From Doryteuthis pealeii (Eukaryota; Mollusca; Cephalopoda; Myopsida; Loliginidae): a stretch of 64,000 nt of DNA. Below the pieces are notes generated by a model. That model ran no database searches. It was not told where the DNA came from and saw nothing but the letters and a program-made list of their open reading frames with translations. The translations under genes were made by a program, and so were the position numbers. Position 1 is the stretch's first letter. Every line of letters begins with the position of its first letter. This document shows, piece after piece, positions 1-10,440 of the stretch. Where the stretch lies: NCBI GenBank assembly GCA_023376005.1, contig CM042152.1, positions 90,559,948 to 90,623,947 of the forward strand. Direction: 5' to 3'.

Positions 1-120
1 ATTTTGGCTGTCGAAACGAGTGGAAGAGAAGATATATTTGGATAGTGCTAGTGAGAAGAACAGAACTGCTGGGAGAGCAAAGCAAGTACGACGACTACGA
101 CTGTCTGATAATCTGAAGGT

Positions 121-149
121 CCCTGGTTCATTGCCGGGTTTCGGCACCA
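121..149 (-). other. Possible LTR-retrotransposon primer-binding site
   Basis: Read on the minus strand this begins TGGTGCCGAAACCCGG, which could pair with the 3' end of a tRNA ending in CCA. On the plus strand it looks like a tRNA 3' half: a T-arm (CCTGG, 7-base loop, CCGGG) followed by TTTCGGCACCA. On the minus strand, bases ending ...TTATCA lie one base upstream, as expected for an LTR 3' end. That would put an LTR from 151 rightward and the internal region left of 121, outside the window. No second LTR or protein is visible, so it could also be a retroposed tRNA fragment. Confidence 0.3.
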
Positions 150-460
150 CTGATAACCTGAAGGAAGCAGTTTCCTAAAACTAATAATATAGTTTTGGTT
201 ACAGGCAGACACCATCTCCATTATGATAAGACATTTTTTTAAAATCTAATTCTTTTGGATAGCTTAAATGTGAGATATACTACTGCCAAAATTCTTTATC
301 TTTAAAATTGTGCCAATCAGATTCTTTCCGATTTGGCAAGATTTTTCAGTCCCTCCTATTATGGTTGCTATGGTTTCATTATTTTGGCATAAGCAAATGT
401 CAAAGTGCAAATTAAGTACAACTTAAGTCTCTGATTCTAAACAGCATTTAAAGGCCAATG
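150..460. other. AT-rich stretch, possibly LTR sequence
   Basis: No gene, tRNA or clear repeat is seen. If the primer-binding site at 121-149 is real, this could be part of a minus-strand LTR, but no far LTR boundary can be placed before the mariner-type repeat end at 461. Confidence 0.2.
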
Positions 461-905
461 TACAGGGTGTTTGCGATAAATTTGACAGTTTCATAGGGAA
501 AAAGAAAAAGTGCTTGGTAACTACAAAATATAATGGATTGTAAAGACGTATGGAAATTACACTACTGTAAACAAGTTTCATTCAAAATAACCGCCATTAG
601 CATCTATCACAGCCTCAATCCTGCTCCGGAACCTGGAGAAAGCTGATGTTACAGTTTCCCTAGGAAGGGTCTCAAAAATTACCTTAATTCTGTCGATTAA
701 CTGGGCTTATGTAGTACTGGCATGGCAATTGGTGTCTTTCTCAAAAGTTTCACATACATAATAATATTTGGGGTTAAGATCTGAGTTCGGAAGCCAAACA
801 TTGGGACTGGTGTAGTCGTAAAAATTCACTGACATTTTTTACTTTTCCCAGAGGTGTGGAGGGGGCCAAATCCTGCTGCCATACATATGGCCTACCATTG
901 GCTAC
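461..905 (-). pseudogene. Tc1/mariner-superfamily transposase remnant, C-terminal part
   Basis: Translated on the minus strand from about 905 to the stop at 578-580, this gives a transposase C-terminal half. A block GRPYVWQQDLAPSTP (the second catalytic Asp context) is followed, after a frameshift and an in-frame stop, by NVWLPNSDLNP (the third acidic residue context) and then by a helical tail with RFRSRIEAVIDANGGYFE. The element end lies at 461-489 and begins TACAGGGTGTTTGCGATAAA, typical of mariner-like terminal repeats. The N-terminal DNA-binding half and the other end are missing; the sequence runs directly into a LINE tail at about 908. It cannot make active transposase. Superfamily assignment is secure; the exact clade (maT/DD37D-like or similar) is a guess. 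Confidence 0.8.
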
Positions 906-907
906 CT

Positions 908-1145
908 GGCTGGAGAACTGAAAAAACTAGAACATGAGGGTAAAAATCTTACCAATTTTCATTGGTGCCCTTGGAATGGTCCCCAAAGATTTGAATAGGT
1001 GGAAGAATTGAGATCATCAAAATAACAGCATTGATCAACTAGAATACTCAGAAGAGTCCTGGAGACCTGGGGAGGAGACTTGCTGTCACTTATCCTTGAG
1101 TGAAAGACCACTAGCTAAGGTGGGTGTGAAAGACTCAAGGAGTAA

Positions 1146-1187
<42 letters not shown>

Positions 1188-1190
1188 TAG
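908..1190 (+). pseudogene. LINE endonuclease-tail remnant ending in (AAT)n
   Basis: Decayed reading frames on the plus strand match the better-preserved tail at 14683-14880: ELKKL..., a segment corresponding to IGALGTVP, and then TRILRRVLET at 1039-1071. Stops and indels break the frame. The copy ends in an (AAT)n tract at 1147-1187, a plausible retrotransposon tail. I read it as the C-terminal end of a non-LTR retrotransposon. The R2/R4/Dong-like clade with a restriction-like endonuclease is inferred from the motif set in the 13.5-kb copy. Confidence 0.6.
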
Positions 1191-1679
1191 TGGAATCTGT
1201 GAAATCATCACCAATCAAAATAATTTTGCAATAAGTCTGTCTCTTCTGCCCCATGACAAATGGATCCCCCTAAAGAAAGTAACAAACATATAAACATAAA
1301 ATGAGCACAGAACTCTGTTGGGTCATGCAGCCAAGTCTCTGCACTGAAAAAGTAACACTCGCCATCAGTCGACTCAAAAAATTACGTCCAACCATTCCTC
1401 AAATAAAAGACATTCTGCCCGACAGAATTTGCCTCAGCAATGATTCTTCTCTGCAGCCGAACCATTTTAGCCCACAGGGGTGACAGCAATCCTACCACTT
1501 GTGATCAGGAGTTGCACCATGACTGCTCGTCTTCAAGTGGACTAGAGGCCACATGCATATGCCGCACGCCACTCGTTGTCTTCTTGAATGATGAAGACGG
1601 GCTGACTTATCGAAGATAACTGGCTGTTTGCCATGCTGGTCATTTCCACTACAAAGCACATTTTTATTCCCTTTAATTT
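1190..1679. other. No recognised feature
   Basis: Short open frames occur at 1301-1483 (+) and 1542-1826 (-), but neither has a recognisable motif, and the second overlaps a retroposon. I see no support for a gene. Confidence 0.4.
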
Positions 1680-2137
1680 CCGCCCTATCGGTGGGGCGTT
1701 ACAATGCACCGACTGCACCTCTGCAGAGGGGTAAGACTTCCCCAAATGGGACCACCTGTTGGCCATGGGTGGCGACCCGTTATGCTTTAGAATGAAGTCT
1801 TGGCAGCCCCCAACCCTTTTTATCATATGGGTGCTAGAAGGTGGTGGCGGAGGGTCTACATGTCCTGGGAATGACGTTAAACTCTATCTGATGGTAAGGT
1901 TCCAGTTCTGGAGGTTTCGGGAATGTGAAGCACCCTTTAATCACCATAGCTCCCTGGTCCACTTTGACCCAGAGTGGTAGTACCTGTTAGGGTCCCATCT
2001 ATGGGTTAAATAAAAAATGTATTTATGAAAAATAAAATTGTGTATCCATTAAGAATTGATTTATTTCAAAACATTATCGGCATTATATGACCCACTGACG
2101 TTGATATGCCATAAAACAAAATAAACTAAACCAAACC
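1680..2137 (+). mobile_element. Family-C retroposon, internally deleted copy
   Basis: It shares its start (CCCTRTCGGTGGGGCGTT), the block CCTCTGCAGAGGGGTAAGAC and its 3' end (ATGCCATAAAACAAA, then CAAAC-like units) with the copies at 8958, 30353 and 62514. About 150-200 bases of the middle are missing at about 1790. The family is about 600 bp, GC-rich at the front and AT-rich at the back, with a short-repeat tail. No coding capacity is seen. The class (long SINE or LINE 3' end) is unresolved. Confidence 0.75.
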
Positions 2138-2479
2138 TTTATTTTATCTTATTTTTAGTGTTTCTTTTTTAAACTCCTAAAGTCTTAATTGTGGAAAAGA
2201 CTCATTCATAACACTGACATTAATTCAGATTAGTTATAATCTTTACGAGACAAAGATAGATATCATGAGAAAACCTTACTCTCCAAGTTGTAAGGCTTCA
2301 AAATCACTGTGATGAATTCAACATCAATGGAATTGTGCAACTTTTCTTTTCAAAATATAATCCAAAGGATTAATTGTTAAGAACAAAAGACAGATACAAT
2401 TATTTTCTAATAATAACATTTTCAAAACATAAAAAGTCAATTCAAATATCCTCAAAGACATCAACGTCTAAATAATCAG

Positions 2480-2811
2480 ATCTTGAAAGGAAAAGCTTCA
2501 ATTTGTTGTATACCGTATATACCCAACATCGGCTATATAATCGTGAGAGAGGAGACTCAGTTGTTAGATAGACAGACAGACAGACAGACAGACACAGAGA
2601 TGAAACTTATTTGTTCTTCATTTCTTCTTGCTACGTCTAGTCGCCATGTTTTCTCTTCTTTAGTTGTCATCTTATTGTTTAGCTGTCTCTTTACTAAGGG
2701 CTTCTTTTTAGTTATGCAATTAATCAACTCACAAGACTTTTATTTTCTTGATCAAGATTTATTCCACAAGCCCATGTAATCGTAAGAGAGGAGACTCAGG
2801 TGATAGAGAGT

Positions 2812-2851
<40 letters not shown>

Positions 2852-3200
2852 CAGAGTAGAGACTTACTTGTTCTTCATTTCTTCTTGCTACGTCTAGTCG
2901 CCATGTTTCATCTTCTTTAGTTGTCATCTTATTGTCTTGCTGTCTCTTTACTAAGGGCTTCTTTTTAGTCATGCAATTAATCAACTCACAAGACTTTTAT
3001 TTTCTTGATCAAGATTTATTCCTCAAGCCCATGTTCTTCCGCACGGGCTTTCAACAACCCCAGAAGAGAGATACATGTGCTCTCTGCTTCGATGTCAGGT
3101 TGTATCTAAATCTAACTCTCATGGCGCGCAAGATTCACGCCTCTCTCGGGGTCAGTTGGGATCATCCAATGGATATCTACCTGCCTACGCTTTTATCTTA
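2480..3200 (+). repeat. LTR-like repeat, two tandem copies
   Basis: A unit of about 240 bases occurs twice, at about 2540-2780 and 2780-3035. It contains GAGAGGAGACTCAG, a (GACA)n run, a pyrimidine-rich stretch reading ACTTGTTCTTCATTTC, and TTCTTGATCAAGATTTATTC. The second copy continues to about 3200 through a GC-richer end. The front carries a TATATA-rich stretch. Similar sequences occur at 3695-4160, 4640-5040 and 43420-43800. The promoter-like front suggests an LTR or a non-autonomous derivative. No TG...CA pair or primer-binding site was established. Open frames across it are not genes. Confidence 0.6.
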
Positions 3201-3694
3201 AGTTGAGATTTACTTGTTCTTCATTTCTTCTTGCTATGTCTAGTCGTCACGTTTCCTCTTCTTCTTTGGCCGGTCGTCATCTTGTCACCTTCCCTCTTCT
3301 TACTAAGGGCTTCATTTAAAGACTACTTTTTTTTTGTCATGCAGTTAATTAAAACCCAACCGAACAGGAAATACATTTTGTATTGTTAACTTGTAACTTT
3401 GCAAGAATTGGAATGTTATTACAAATTAAGATACATTTCCTATTTATAGATAAAATGAAATCAAATTTGTAGACAGTAGGAAAGACAGATAAATATGATG
3501 TACTGATTGTGAAGCCCTTTCTTCAAATAATAAAGTTTATTCTAAGTGTTGAGAAACTTGGTGAAACCATTCCAAATATGGCTGCTGCCTATTAAAAAGG
3601 GAAATTTGATACAAATGTCAATTTGTATGGAATTCTAATAAAAAGAGGGAAATGATGAAATTTGAATTATCCATCGCAGCTGGAATATACAATA
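3201..3694. other. Partial LTR-like repeat followed by AT-rich DNA
   Basis: Bases 3205-3340 repeat part of the neighbouring unit (ACTTGTTCTTCATTTC and ACTAAGGGCTTC). The rest, to 3694, is AT-rich with no recognised feature. Confidence 0.45.
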
Positions 3695-4160
3695 ATTTTG
3701 ATATGTTGTATAGCCGTATATATACAACATTGTATGTTGAACATTGGGTATATACATGAGAGAGTAATCTCGGTGAGAGAGAGAGAGACAGACAGAGTTG
3801 AGACTTACTTGTTCTTTTATTTCTTCTTGCTATGTATAGTCCCCCTTCTTTCTTTGGTCTAGTCTCTTCTAAGGGCTTTTTTTAAAGGCTATATTTTTAG
3901 TCATGCAATTAATCAACTCACATTATTATTTTCTTGATCAAGATTTATTTTTCTTGCCCATGTTCTTTCACGAGGAGAGTTAACAACCTCAGCAGAGAGA
4001 TAGGAATCCTCTCTGCTCAACGTCAGGTTGAAAACTGAATCTAATTAGTTAAGTTTTTCTCATGGCCTGCGAGATTTGCGCCTCTCTAGGGGTCAGTTGG
4101 GGGTCATCCAACGTAGATCTACCCGCGTATGCTTTCAACTCCAATGAACCTATTTCAAAC
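3695..4160 (+). repeat. LTR-like repeat, third copy
   Basis: It has the same block order as the copies at 2480-3200: TGTTGTATAGCCGTATATAT, a short (GA)n, ACTTACTTGTTCTT, TTCTTGATCAAGATTTATT, then GGGGTCAGTTGGGG and a similar end. It is diverged and single copy. Confidence 0.6.
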
Positions 4161-4639
4161 TAACTACAGGGTCTTGTCAACAAACCATGACACCACATAA
4201 TATGTGTAAGGGCAGTCTCCCTTGTCTGAGGGTTTTAGTAAATCTCCTATGTCAGGAGAGCCTATTTTGGTCACGTGACACAGGAACCCAAGGAGAGAAC
4301 CCTCTTCTTCCGATGCAACTGAACAAGCCTGGACATGCTTGTCATCTCTCTCCAGCAGACACCTATGGTGCATACAAGACGCCACAATCTCTACTTACAG
4401 TAAGTGGTTACCACTTTGTCTATTAACACTATTGTGTATGTTTGGACACTTTAAATAGCCTTTGTTCCCTTAATATGTTATAATAAAGTTATATAAATGT
4501 AACTAAGGCGTTTGTTGTTTTCCTAACTGAAGTATTCCGCATTGGGTATTTATCCTTTAAGTAACCCAATGTTTTATAAGAACCAGAGTTAACATCTGTG
4601 GACATCTTATATATGTAACAAATTAATTTTTTCCAAAGA
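4161..4639 (+). other. Unclassified repeat-like stretch with AATAAA
   Basis: It lies between two LTR-like copies and carries AATAAA near 4482 in an AT-rich end, like a retroelement 3' region. Overlapping short frames on both strands show no motifs. Confidence 0.3.
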
Positions 4640-5040
4640 GGTGTTATATACCCCGTTACTCGGATATATAAGCAAGAGAAAGACAGAGTAGCAACGATGA
4701 TGTTTTTTTCTGTTTTCTGCTTATTACCTCGTTGGTCGCCATCTTCTCAGGGCTGATTCTTATTCTGGTGTACTGTGCTCTTGGGATTTCTTTTGGGGTT
4801 GATTTCTTCTTTTCGAGCTGGGCAATCTGTGCATTTCTTGTTTTAATTAATTAACAAGACGTTGTTTTTTCTTTATAGTTTTTATTAAAATAACCCCAGC
4901 TCAAAGCTCTAGAAACCGCGAAGCGAGAAGCGGCATCTTAAAGCGAGCAGACCTCTGTGTCCGCTCACACTGATTTTCTGGCCGCAACTAACTAACTTCT
5001 ACTCGCGCATTTTTCGGGGGGAGGATCAAGCAGAAGTCAC
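4640..5040 (+). repeat. LTR-like repeat, diverged fourth copy
   Basis: A TATATACCCCGTTACTCGG front, a GA-rich stretch and a pyrimidine-rich middle follow the same order as 3695-4160 and 43420-43800. Much diverged. Confidence 0.45.
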
Positions 5041-5225
5041 CACATGTCAATCATCGGCAGTAACTTTCCACTCAACTCTCTGATTTGAATTTTTTAACCA
5101 ACTCAATTTAACAAAATTTATACTACACTTTACATAATTCATAGGCTCTAAAATGTAATGCTTTTTATCCTTAGAAATTAGACCATCGATTTTTAAAGGT
5201 AGCATGAATAATTCAGAATAAATAC

Positions 5226-5310
5226 CCCCCCCCCACGTACGTACGCATACACACACAGACTGACGGACAGACACAGACAGACAGACAGACACACACACGC
5301 ACGCACACAT
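5226..5310. repeat. Compound microsatellite (C)n, (CGTA)n, (CA)n, (GACA)n
   Basis: Direct reading. The frame translated across it (VCVSVCLSV) is a microsatellite artefact. Confidence 0.95.
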
Positions 5311-5350
5311 TCTTTTAACATCAGAAAATTGGGTATATTTATATAACCTG

Positions 5351-5410
5351 TACTAACACTAACCCTAACCCTTACTCTAATTCTAACTCTAACCCTTACT
5401 CTAACCCTAG
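5351..5410. repeat. Degenerate telomere-like CTAACC/CTAACT repeats
   Basis: About ten units of CTAACC, CTTACT or CTAACT type in tandem, related to the animal telomere hexamer TTAGGG on the other strand. It is too short and degenerate to be a telomere and is more likely an interstitial tract. Confidence 0.6.
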
Positions 5411-6327
5411 TGTCTCAAAAGTTTCAGGCGTTTCCATGAAATGTAATGCTTTTTATACGTAATGTAATGATATTATCTCTTGCCCGCTATTCTACATTAG
5501 TACCAAAATTATAAACCTTAGAATGCTTATAACACCTACTATATTACTAAGATGTCACCCATATAAACACTGAGCAGGTTAATCAATGCTTAACCAGTGA
5601 TTGAGAGGTAGATAAAGCCTGATCTGACTCTAAGTAAAAGATCTTCTATACTTGATTATGTAGTCTTAAACAATTCCTTGGAAAGTCTTTGTTCATTTTT
5701 GTGTTAAGACATTCAATGCTTTTTTTTTTTGGTTTCAATGGAAATATAGATAATTGTTTGGGGAAAAAAATCTACAATGGGTTGAAACACGAGTCAAGAT
5801 AATGAAACTTATATCATTGTTAGATGACCTGAAATTGTTCTGTTTATTTCCTCGACTCAGTTTGGGTTCTACAGTCAAAGTATAAACACAAGTCTTGCTC
5901 TTTGTATTTCTATCATGAATAAATATTATTTGTATTTGTTATCTATTTAATATCGTGCATCACAATAAAACAGATCCACACATATAAAAAAAACCCTAAA
6001 AAATTGAGGATTATTTAACAAAAAAAAAAAATAAATTAAAACTGTTACAATATTTTCGGCCATCCTTGTAGGCCTTAAGCCAGAGTGATTGTCCAGTGGA
6101 ATTAGATCCTTGGTAAATACCTTGGTAATGAATTCTTTGGTTCCTCTGGTAAAGAGTCCTCAGTTCCTTCGTTAATGGTCGTAAGTTCCTCCTCAATAAT
6201 TACAAGTGAACTGTGGCAAGCACCAGTGTTTAAGTAGTGAATCAGCCATGCATTATGGTTGTTGATTGGCCGGAGGAGTAAACCACGTGACCTTGCACAG
6301 TAAATAAATTCAGGGTGGGAATTGGAG
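5411..6327. other. No recognised feature
   Basis: AT-rich, with a poly-T run near 5720 and a poly-A run near 6020. The overlapping minus-strand frames at 6011-6332 show no motifs. Confidence 0.4.
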
Positions 6328-6329
6328 CA

Positions 6330-6582
6330 CACCTTCAGTTCAGTCGGTAGAGCGTTCGGCTAGAAACCACAAGGTTCGTGGTTCGATACCGGTCCTCGCC
6401 AACTCAGCGTTATGAGTAGCACAGGGATCTGTGCGGTAAAGTAAGGAGCTGATGGTAGGTGTGGCGCTCCACCTCAGATGCTAAAAACAATCTCCTTGGT
6501 CTAGCGCTATTGAAAAGGGATAGACTCCCTCGTTGCATAGCTGATACCGACTTTAGGCCGCCCCGTCGACTCTACGACTTAT
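6330..6582 (+). mobile_element. SINE-A (tRNA-Lys-like SINE)
   Basis: The head resembles tRNA-Lys: AGTTCAGTCGGTAGAGCG (A box) and GGTTCGTGGTTCGATACC (B box). A body follows with AGCACAGGGATCTGTGCGG, CTCCTTGGTCTAGCGCTA and the end TTTAGGCCGCCCC. About 250 bp. It is the best-preserved copy; others start at 8085, 16143, 27590, 30045, 37219 (minus) and 45518 (partial). Transcription would be by RNA polymerase III from the internal boxes. Mobility would depend on a LINE. Confidence 0.9.
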
Positions 6583-6629
6583 ATCCAAAAAAAAACTCCA
6601 ACAAAAACAATTTAGCAAAGTTGAGTTTT

Positions 6630-6800
6630 GAGTTCTATCTGACTAAAGAGTGCTCCACATTCCCCAAACCTCCAGAACTGGAACCTCACCATCAGGTAGA
6701 GTTTAACGTCATTCCCAGGATATGTAGACCCTCAACCACAGCCTTCTAGCACCCATATGATAAAAAAGGGTTGGGGTTGCCAAGACTCCATTCTAAAGCA
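6630..6800 (-). mobile_element. Family-C retroposon fragment, minus strand
   Basis: The reverse complement matches the middle of family C: the stretches containing CACCATCAGGTAGAGTTTAA and CACCCATATGATAAAAAAGG correspond to 9250-9350 of the full copy. Both ends are missing. Confidence 0.75.
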
Positions 6801-7164
6801 AGAAAGAACAGATGTGGCAAGTCACAAGGATGAGGTTTTTTTTCTTCTAAGAATTGGTTAAGTACTGGCAATCTTTTCTGTTCTCATGTGAAAATTGTGA
6901 TTGTTGGACTGTTGTTGTTCTTCTTGATAAAATAACAAGAAAAAAGAAAAGCAAGCTAATACAAAGTGATTCTTAAAAAAAAAGAAGTTTTCCGCAAAGA
7001 AATTCAGACAAAAAAAAACAACAGACTGTGTTTCACATTATTAGCCACTTCATATTTGATCAATATATCATCAACAGCATCGATTCCTTTGACTCTCTCT
7101 TGCCATCACTCTTGGAAAGTCCTTTAGATGGCATCCAGTATCCATACAGAGATGATGATTTTAA
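6801..7164. other. No recognised feature
   Basis: AT-rich with several poly-A runs; leads into the fold-back element. Confidence 0.4.
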
Positions 7165-7606
7165 GATTTTGCTGGTTGGCCAACAACATGGATATATGGA
7201 AGGTGATAAAATATTTTATCACAGAATAATGAGAAAAGCAAGTGATAGTCCTTGTTTATCAGTCTGTTCAAAATTTGAAGTCTGAAGAAAGGACGCTGAA
7301 AAAAGTGGACGGTTTGAAATATGACGTCAAATATTCTCTTTTACGGTCCACTTTTTTCAGCATTCTTTCTTCAGACTTCAAATTTTGAACAGACTGATAA
7401 ACAAGGACTATCACTTGTTTTTCTCGTTATTCTGTGATAAAATTTTTTATCACCTTCCATATACCAAAAAATGACCTGAAGATGATCTAATTAATAGATC
7501 GAAACACTGCAGCGTCGGCCAATAAACTCACCACTCAACTTATTTAAACCTGGGTTTTTTTTCAATTTTCCTAATATACTACATACCGTCGGATTCACTT
7601 CCTTTT
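7165..7606 (+). mobile_element. Fold-back element, family H1, left part shortened
   Basis: Arms of about 120 bases at 7188-7310 and 7346-7465 are inverted copies of each other around a 35-base loop. The right side continues with CGAAACACTGCAGCGTCGGC and CCAATAAACTCACCAC and ends at a tag, CATACCGTCGGATTCACTTCC. The full element is at 20661-21351, and a right half is at 34120-34520. No transposase lies inside, so it is a non-autonomous MITE-like or fold-back repeat. A transcript would fold into a long hairpin. The open frame at 7028-7285 is not supported. Confidence 0.8.
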
Positions 7607-7607
7607 C

Positions 7608-7712
<105 letters not shown>

Positions 7713-7719
7713 AAATGGA

Positions 7720-7878
7720 AATTGGAAATGAATCAGACAATATGAGGAAGAATGAATAAAGAAAAGAAAGTACAGAATAGATAATAAAATTGATTAAATT
7801 CAACAGAATGGATAATGAAATTGATTAAATTCATCTTTTGTCATCCATTCTGTTCTTTCTTTTCTTTATTCATTCTTC

Positions 7879-7925
<47 letters not shown>
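7720..7925. repeat. Short inverted repeat plus (TA)n
   Basis: ATGAGGAAGAATGAATAAAG at 7742 is inverted at 7855-7882, just before a (TA)n run at 7880-7925. GGAAATGAATCAGACAATATG at 7720-7743 resembles the inverted fold-back tag. Confidence 0.7.
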
Positions 7926-7928
<3 letters not shown>

Positions 7929-8084
7929 GACGGTCAGCGTGAGGGATGATTTAAACGCGATAAAGAATTATAGTCAATAAGAATTCCTGTATATATAATT
8001 TGTTAACCTATCAAAAGCAATCCATGCTTTACCTATGCTTTCAGTTGATGAGATATTGCTACTGAGGTATATATGAACTTGGCC
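7926..8084. other. No recognised feature
   Basis: Unique-looking AT-rich sequence. Confidence 0.4.
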
Positions 8085-8307
8085 AGGTAAGCTCAGTTGG
8101 TAGAGCGTTTGGCTAGAAACTACAAGGTTCCTATTTTGATACCGGCCCTCACCAACTCAGGAATATGTGCAGTAAAGTAAGGAGCTGATAGTAGTTATGG
8201 TGCTCCATCTCAGACACCAAATCAATCTCCTTGGTCTAGCACTAGTGAAAAGGGGATAGACTCCCTCGCTGATTGGTTGATACAAATTTTAGACCACCCG
8301 ACGACTT
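8085..8307 (+). mobile_element. SINE-A, diverged copy
   Basis: It starts AAGCTCAGTTGGTAGAGCG and keeps the B box (degenerate), GTAAGGAGCTGATAGTAG, TCCTTGGTCTAGCACTAG and the end TTTTAGACCACCCGACGAC. The AGCACAGGG... segment is shortened. Confidence 0.85.
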
Positions 8308-8943
8308 TCTTTATATATGAACTAATCTACTAATTTCGAAGGCTTTCCATTTAATGAAGAGAGAGCACCATCTTGATTTAAACACATAGAGGCCATGCAT
8401 TAGAGATTTGCCTTGGACAGGTGTATTTGCAAGAAACACTAGATCATCTGTGTAGTCTGCATCAGTAATAGTTTCTGTTCGATATCATCTGCTTCTTACT
8501 TTTCCTATCTATGTATAAAATAAATAATTATTGGAATCTAAACATCTGCACTGTTAGAATGAAAACCAGTTCATTCTGTTCAAATGTAATCAACTGGCAG
8601 CCATTTTTATGAAATGCCATACATTTCAAATGTCAAATACATATTCATTTGATGAAGGGATTGCAATTTTGAATGTTTTTTCATGGATTGTAAGGTTGAT
8701 TTGATTGACAGAGAGAAATATTAAATAACTTCAAAAATTGCAAAAGGCAATAATACAATGATGGAAATTTTCAAAATAATTTTCAGGTTCCAGCAAACTC
8801 TGCAGGGAATACAGTTAGCATATTCTATGAATGGCCGGATATTTGAGGCACCTATTAATGTTACATAATGAATGGGGTAGCCTAATCATTTTGTAATGTA
8901 GTGCAAAAATGTTTGAATTCAAAAGTTAATATGTAGTCATAGA
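8308..8943. other. No recognised feature
   Basis: AT-rich sequence without open frames or recognisable repeats. Confidence 0.4.
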
Positions 8944-9570
8944 AAATAACCATAGATGTCCACCCTGTCGGCTGGGGCATTAGAGTGCACCGACTGTACC
9001 TCTGCAGAGGGGTAAGACTCCCCCAATGGGGCCACCTGTTGGCCGTGGGTGGCGACCTGCGATGCTTAAGGATAGAACCCAGGTGGACGAGCAGTTCATG
9101 ACATGCAATACTCCACTTTGGCCCTATCTTGGGCTAGATGGGCGGTCGGAGAGGCCCCCTCCGATCAATCGGCTGGTCACGTCAAGCCCTAGCACCTATA
9201 TGATTTTCCCAACCCTACTGCCCTTATGGCAAGCCACAACCCCTTTTTATCATATGGGTGCTAGAAGGCGGTGGCTGCGGGTCTACATGTCCTGGGAATG
9301 ACGTTAAACTCTATCTGATGGTGAGGTTCCAGTTTTGGAGGTTTGGGAAATGTGGAGCACCCCTTCACCACCATTGCTCCCTGGTCCATTCTGACCCGGA
9401 GTGGTAGTACCTGTTAGGGTCCCATCTATGGGTTAAATAGAAAAATGTATTTATAAAAAAATTGTATTATCCATTAAGAATTGATTTATTTTAAAATTTT
9501 ATCGGCATTAAATGACCCACTGAGGTTTATATGCCGTAAAATAAAACAAACCAAACAAATAACCATAGAT
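8944..9570 (+). mobile_element. Family-C retroposon, complete, with 14-bp target duplication
   Basis: The direct repeat AAATAACCATAGAT flanks the element at 8944-8957 and 9557-9570, so the inserted unit is 8958-9556 (599 bp). It begins TCCACCCTGTCGGCTGGG and ends with CATATGGGTGC..., GTTAAATAGAAAAATG, ATGCCGTAAAATAAAACAAA. Perfect target duplications of this length point to LINE-type target-primed insertion. The open frame at 9026-9301 recurs in other copies (30449, 62579) because the copies are related, not because it is conserved as protein. Confidence 0.88.
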
Positions 9571-9659
9571 ATGTTAAATAAAACCTTGTTAATTTCCAAC
9601 AACCTGGTCTTGCATTTTCATTCAGTGCTCCGTATTTTATCTGTATTTAAAAAGCATAA

Positions 9660-9740
9660 ATAGCGTGACTGGAATTTAAACTCACTATGATGTTGCAGTC
9701 CAGCGCATTAGCCATCTATACCACAGGGATTTCCCATTTG
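9660..9740 (-). mobile_element. tRNA-derived SINE head, minus strand
   Basis: The reverse complement gives TGGTATAGATGGCTAATGCG (A-box-like), then GAGTTTAAATTCCAG (B-box-like), spaced as in a tRNA. No tRNA-like acceptor pairing is seen, so this is a SINE or decayed tRNA pseudogene. Confidence 0.55.
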
Positions 9741-10055
9741 AAAACTTGTGAATAATTTTGAAGAGGGAAATTTACTTTGGCTGACAGCAATTTAAAATTC
9801 ACTTTAATATGCAATTTCTGGTTGTTGTGCAATCAACTTCATCTGAATAAATACAACATCACACAAATTCATTGGATGACATCTTCTAAAATAAGTTTCA
9901 AAGAACAAAGAAAGATGAGAGCAGAATATTGGAGGGAAGGTGAGAGGAGGTGGAGGAGGAGCTTTCAAAATAGTTTCGGCTAATGAGAAGAGAGTCCCTT
10001 TGTGGAAAATAATATTACCTTATTTTCACTTTATGCAAATAAGGAAGATCATAAG
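9741..10055. other. No recognised feature
   Basis: A purine-rich GGAGG stretch lies near 9930-9960. The frame at 9777-9983 has no motif. Confidence 0.4.
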
Positions 10056-10440
10056 CGAAAAACAATTACAGTGACCTCCCTTTGACCATAGCAACAGGGC
10101 TTAGGAGTCTTAGCCATAACCTGATGAAAAACCTCATGCGATTGGCTAAGGGCCTTTGTCAGCGACCAATCAGAGCACATGTTACGAGGTTCAGTTTGAT
10201 CGCCAATTTTGAGGCTGATACCTTAAATCGCGCTCTTTTCGCTGACAGCATCAACTAGGCACAACGTCTGTATCAGACACGGACGTTGGGAAAACGATGG
10301 GACTTAGAAAGCATGGAAGAGCCGCTGACGCGTAAAATCAAACAACAAACTAGCAAGACATTCTACCTGGACTCAGATAAGTCGCGAGGCATTATCTCGC
10401 AAACAATTCATACAATTTATACATTTACATACATTCCTAT
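10056..10440 (+). other. Promoter-like repeat of unknown class
   Basis: Two inverted-CCAAT type sites (GATTGGC, GACCAATCAG) precede a CTTAAATCGCGCTC stretch and GC-richer sequence, an arrangement like an LTR promoter. ACTCAGATAAGTCGCGAG resembles ACTCAGATAAGTCTCGTAG at 42944, suggesting a dispersed family. No partner LTR found. Confidence 0.3.

Noticed and set aside
5351..5410. Chromosome end
   Set aside because: Only about 60 degenerate bases, with non-telomeric DNA on both sides.
6330..6400. tRNA-Lys gene
   Set aside because: The same head with a 180-base body recurs at six other places, so it is a SINE.
9026..9301. Conserved small protein shared by 9026 and 62579
   Set aside because: The frame is shared because the DNA copies belong to the same retroposon; other copies break it.
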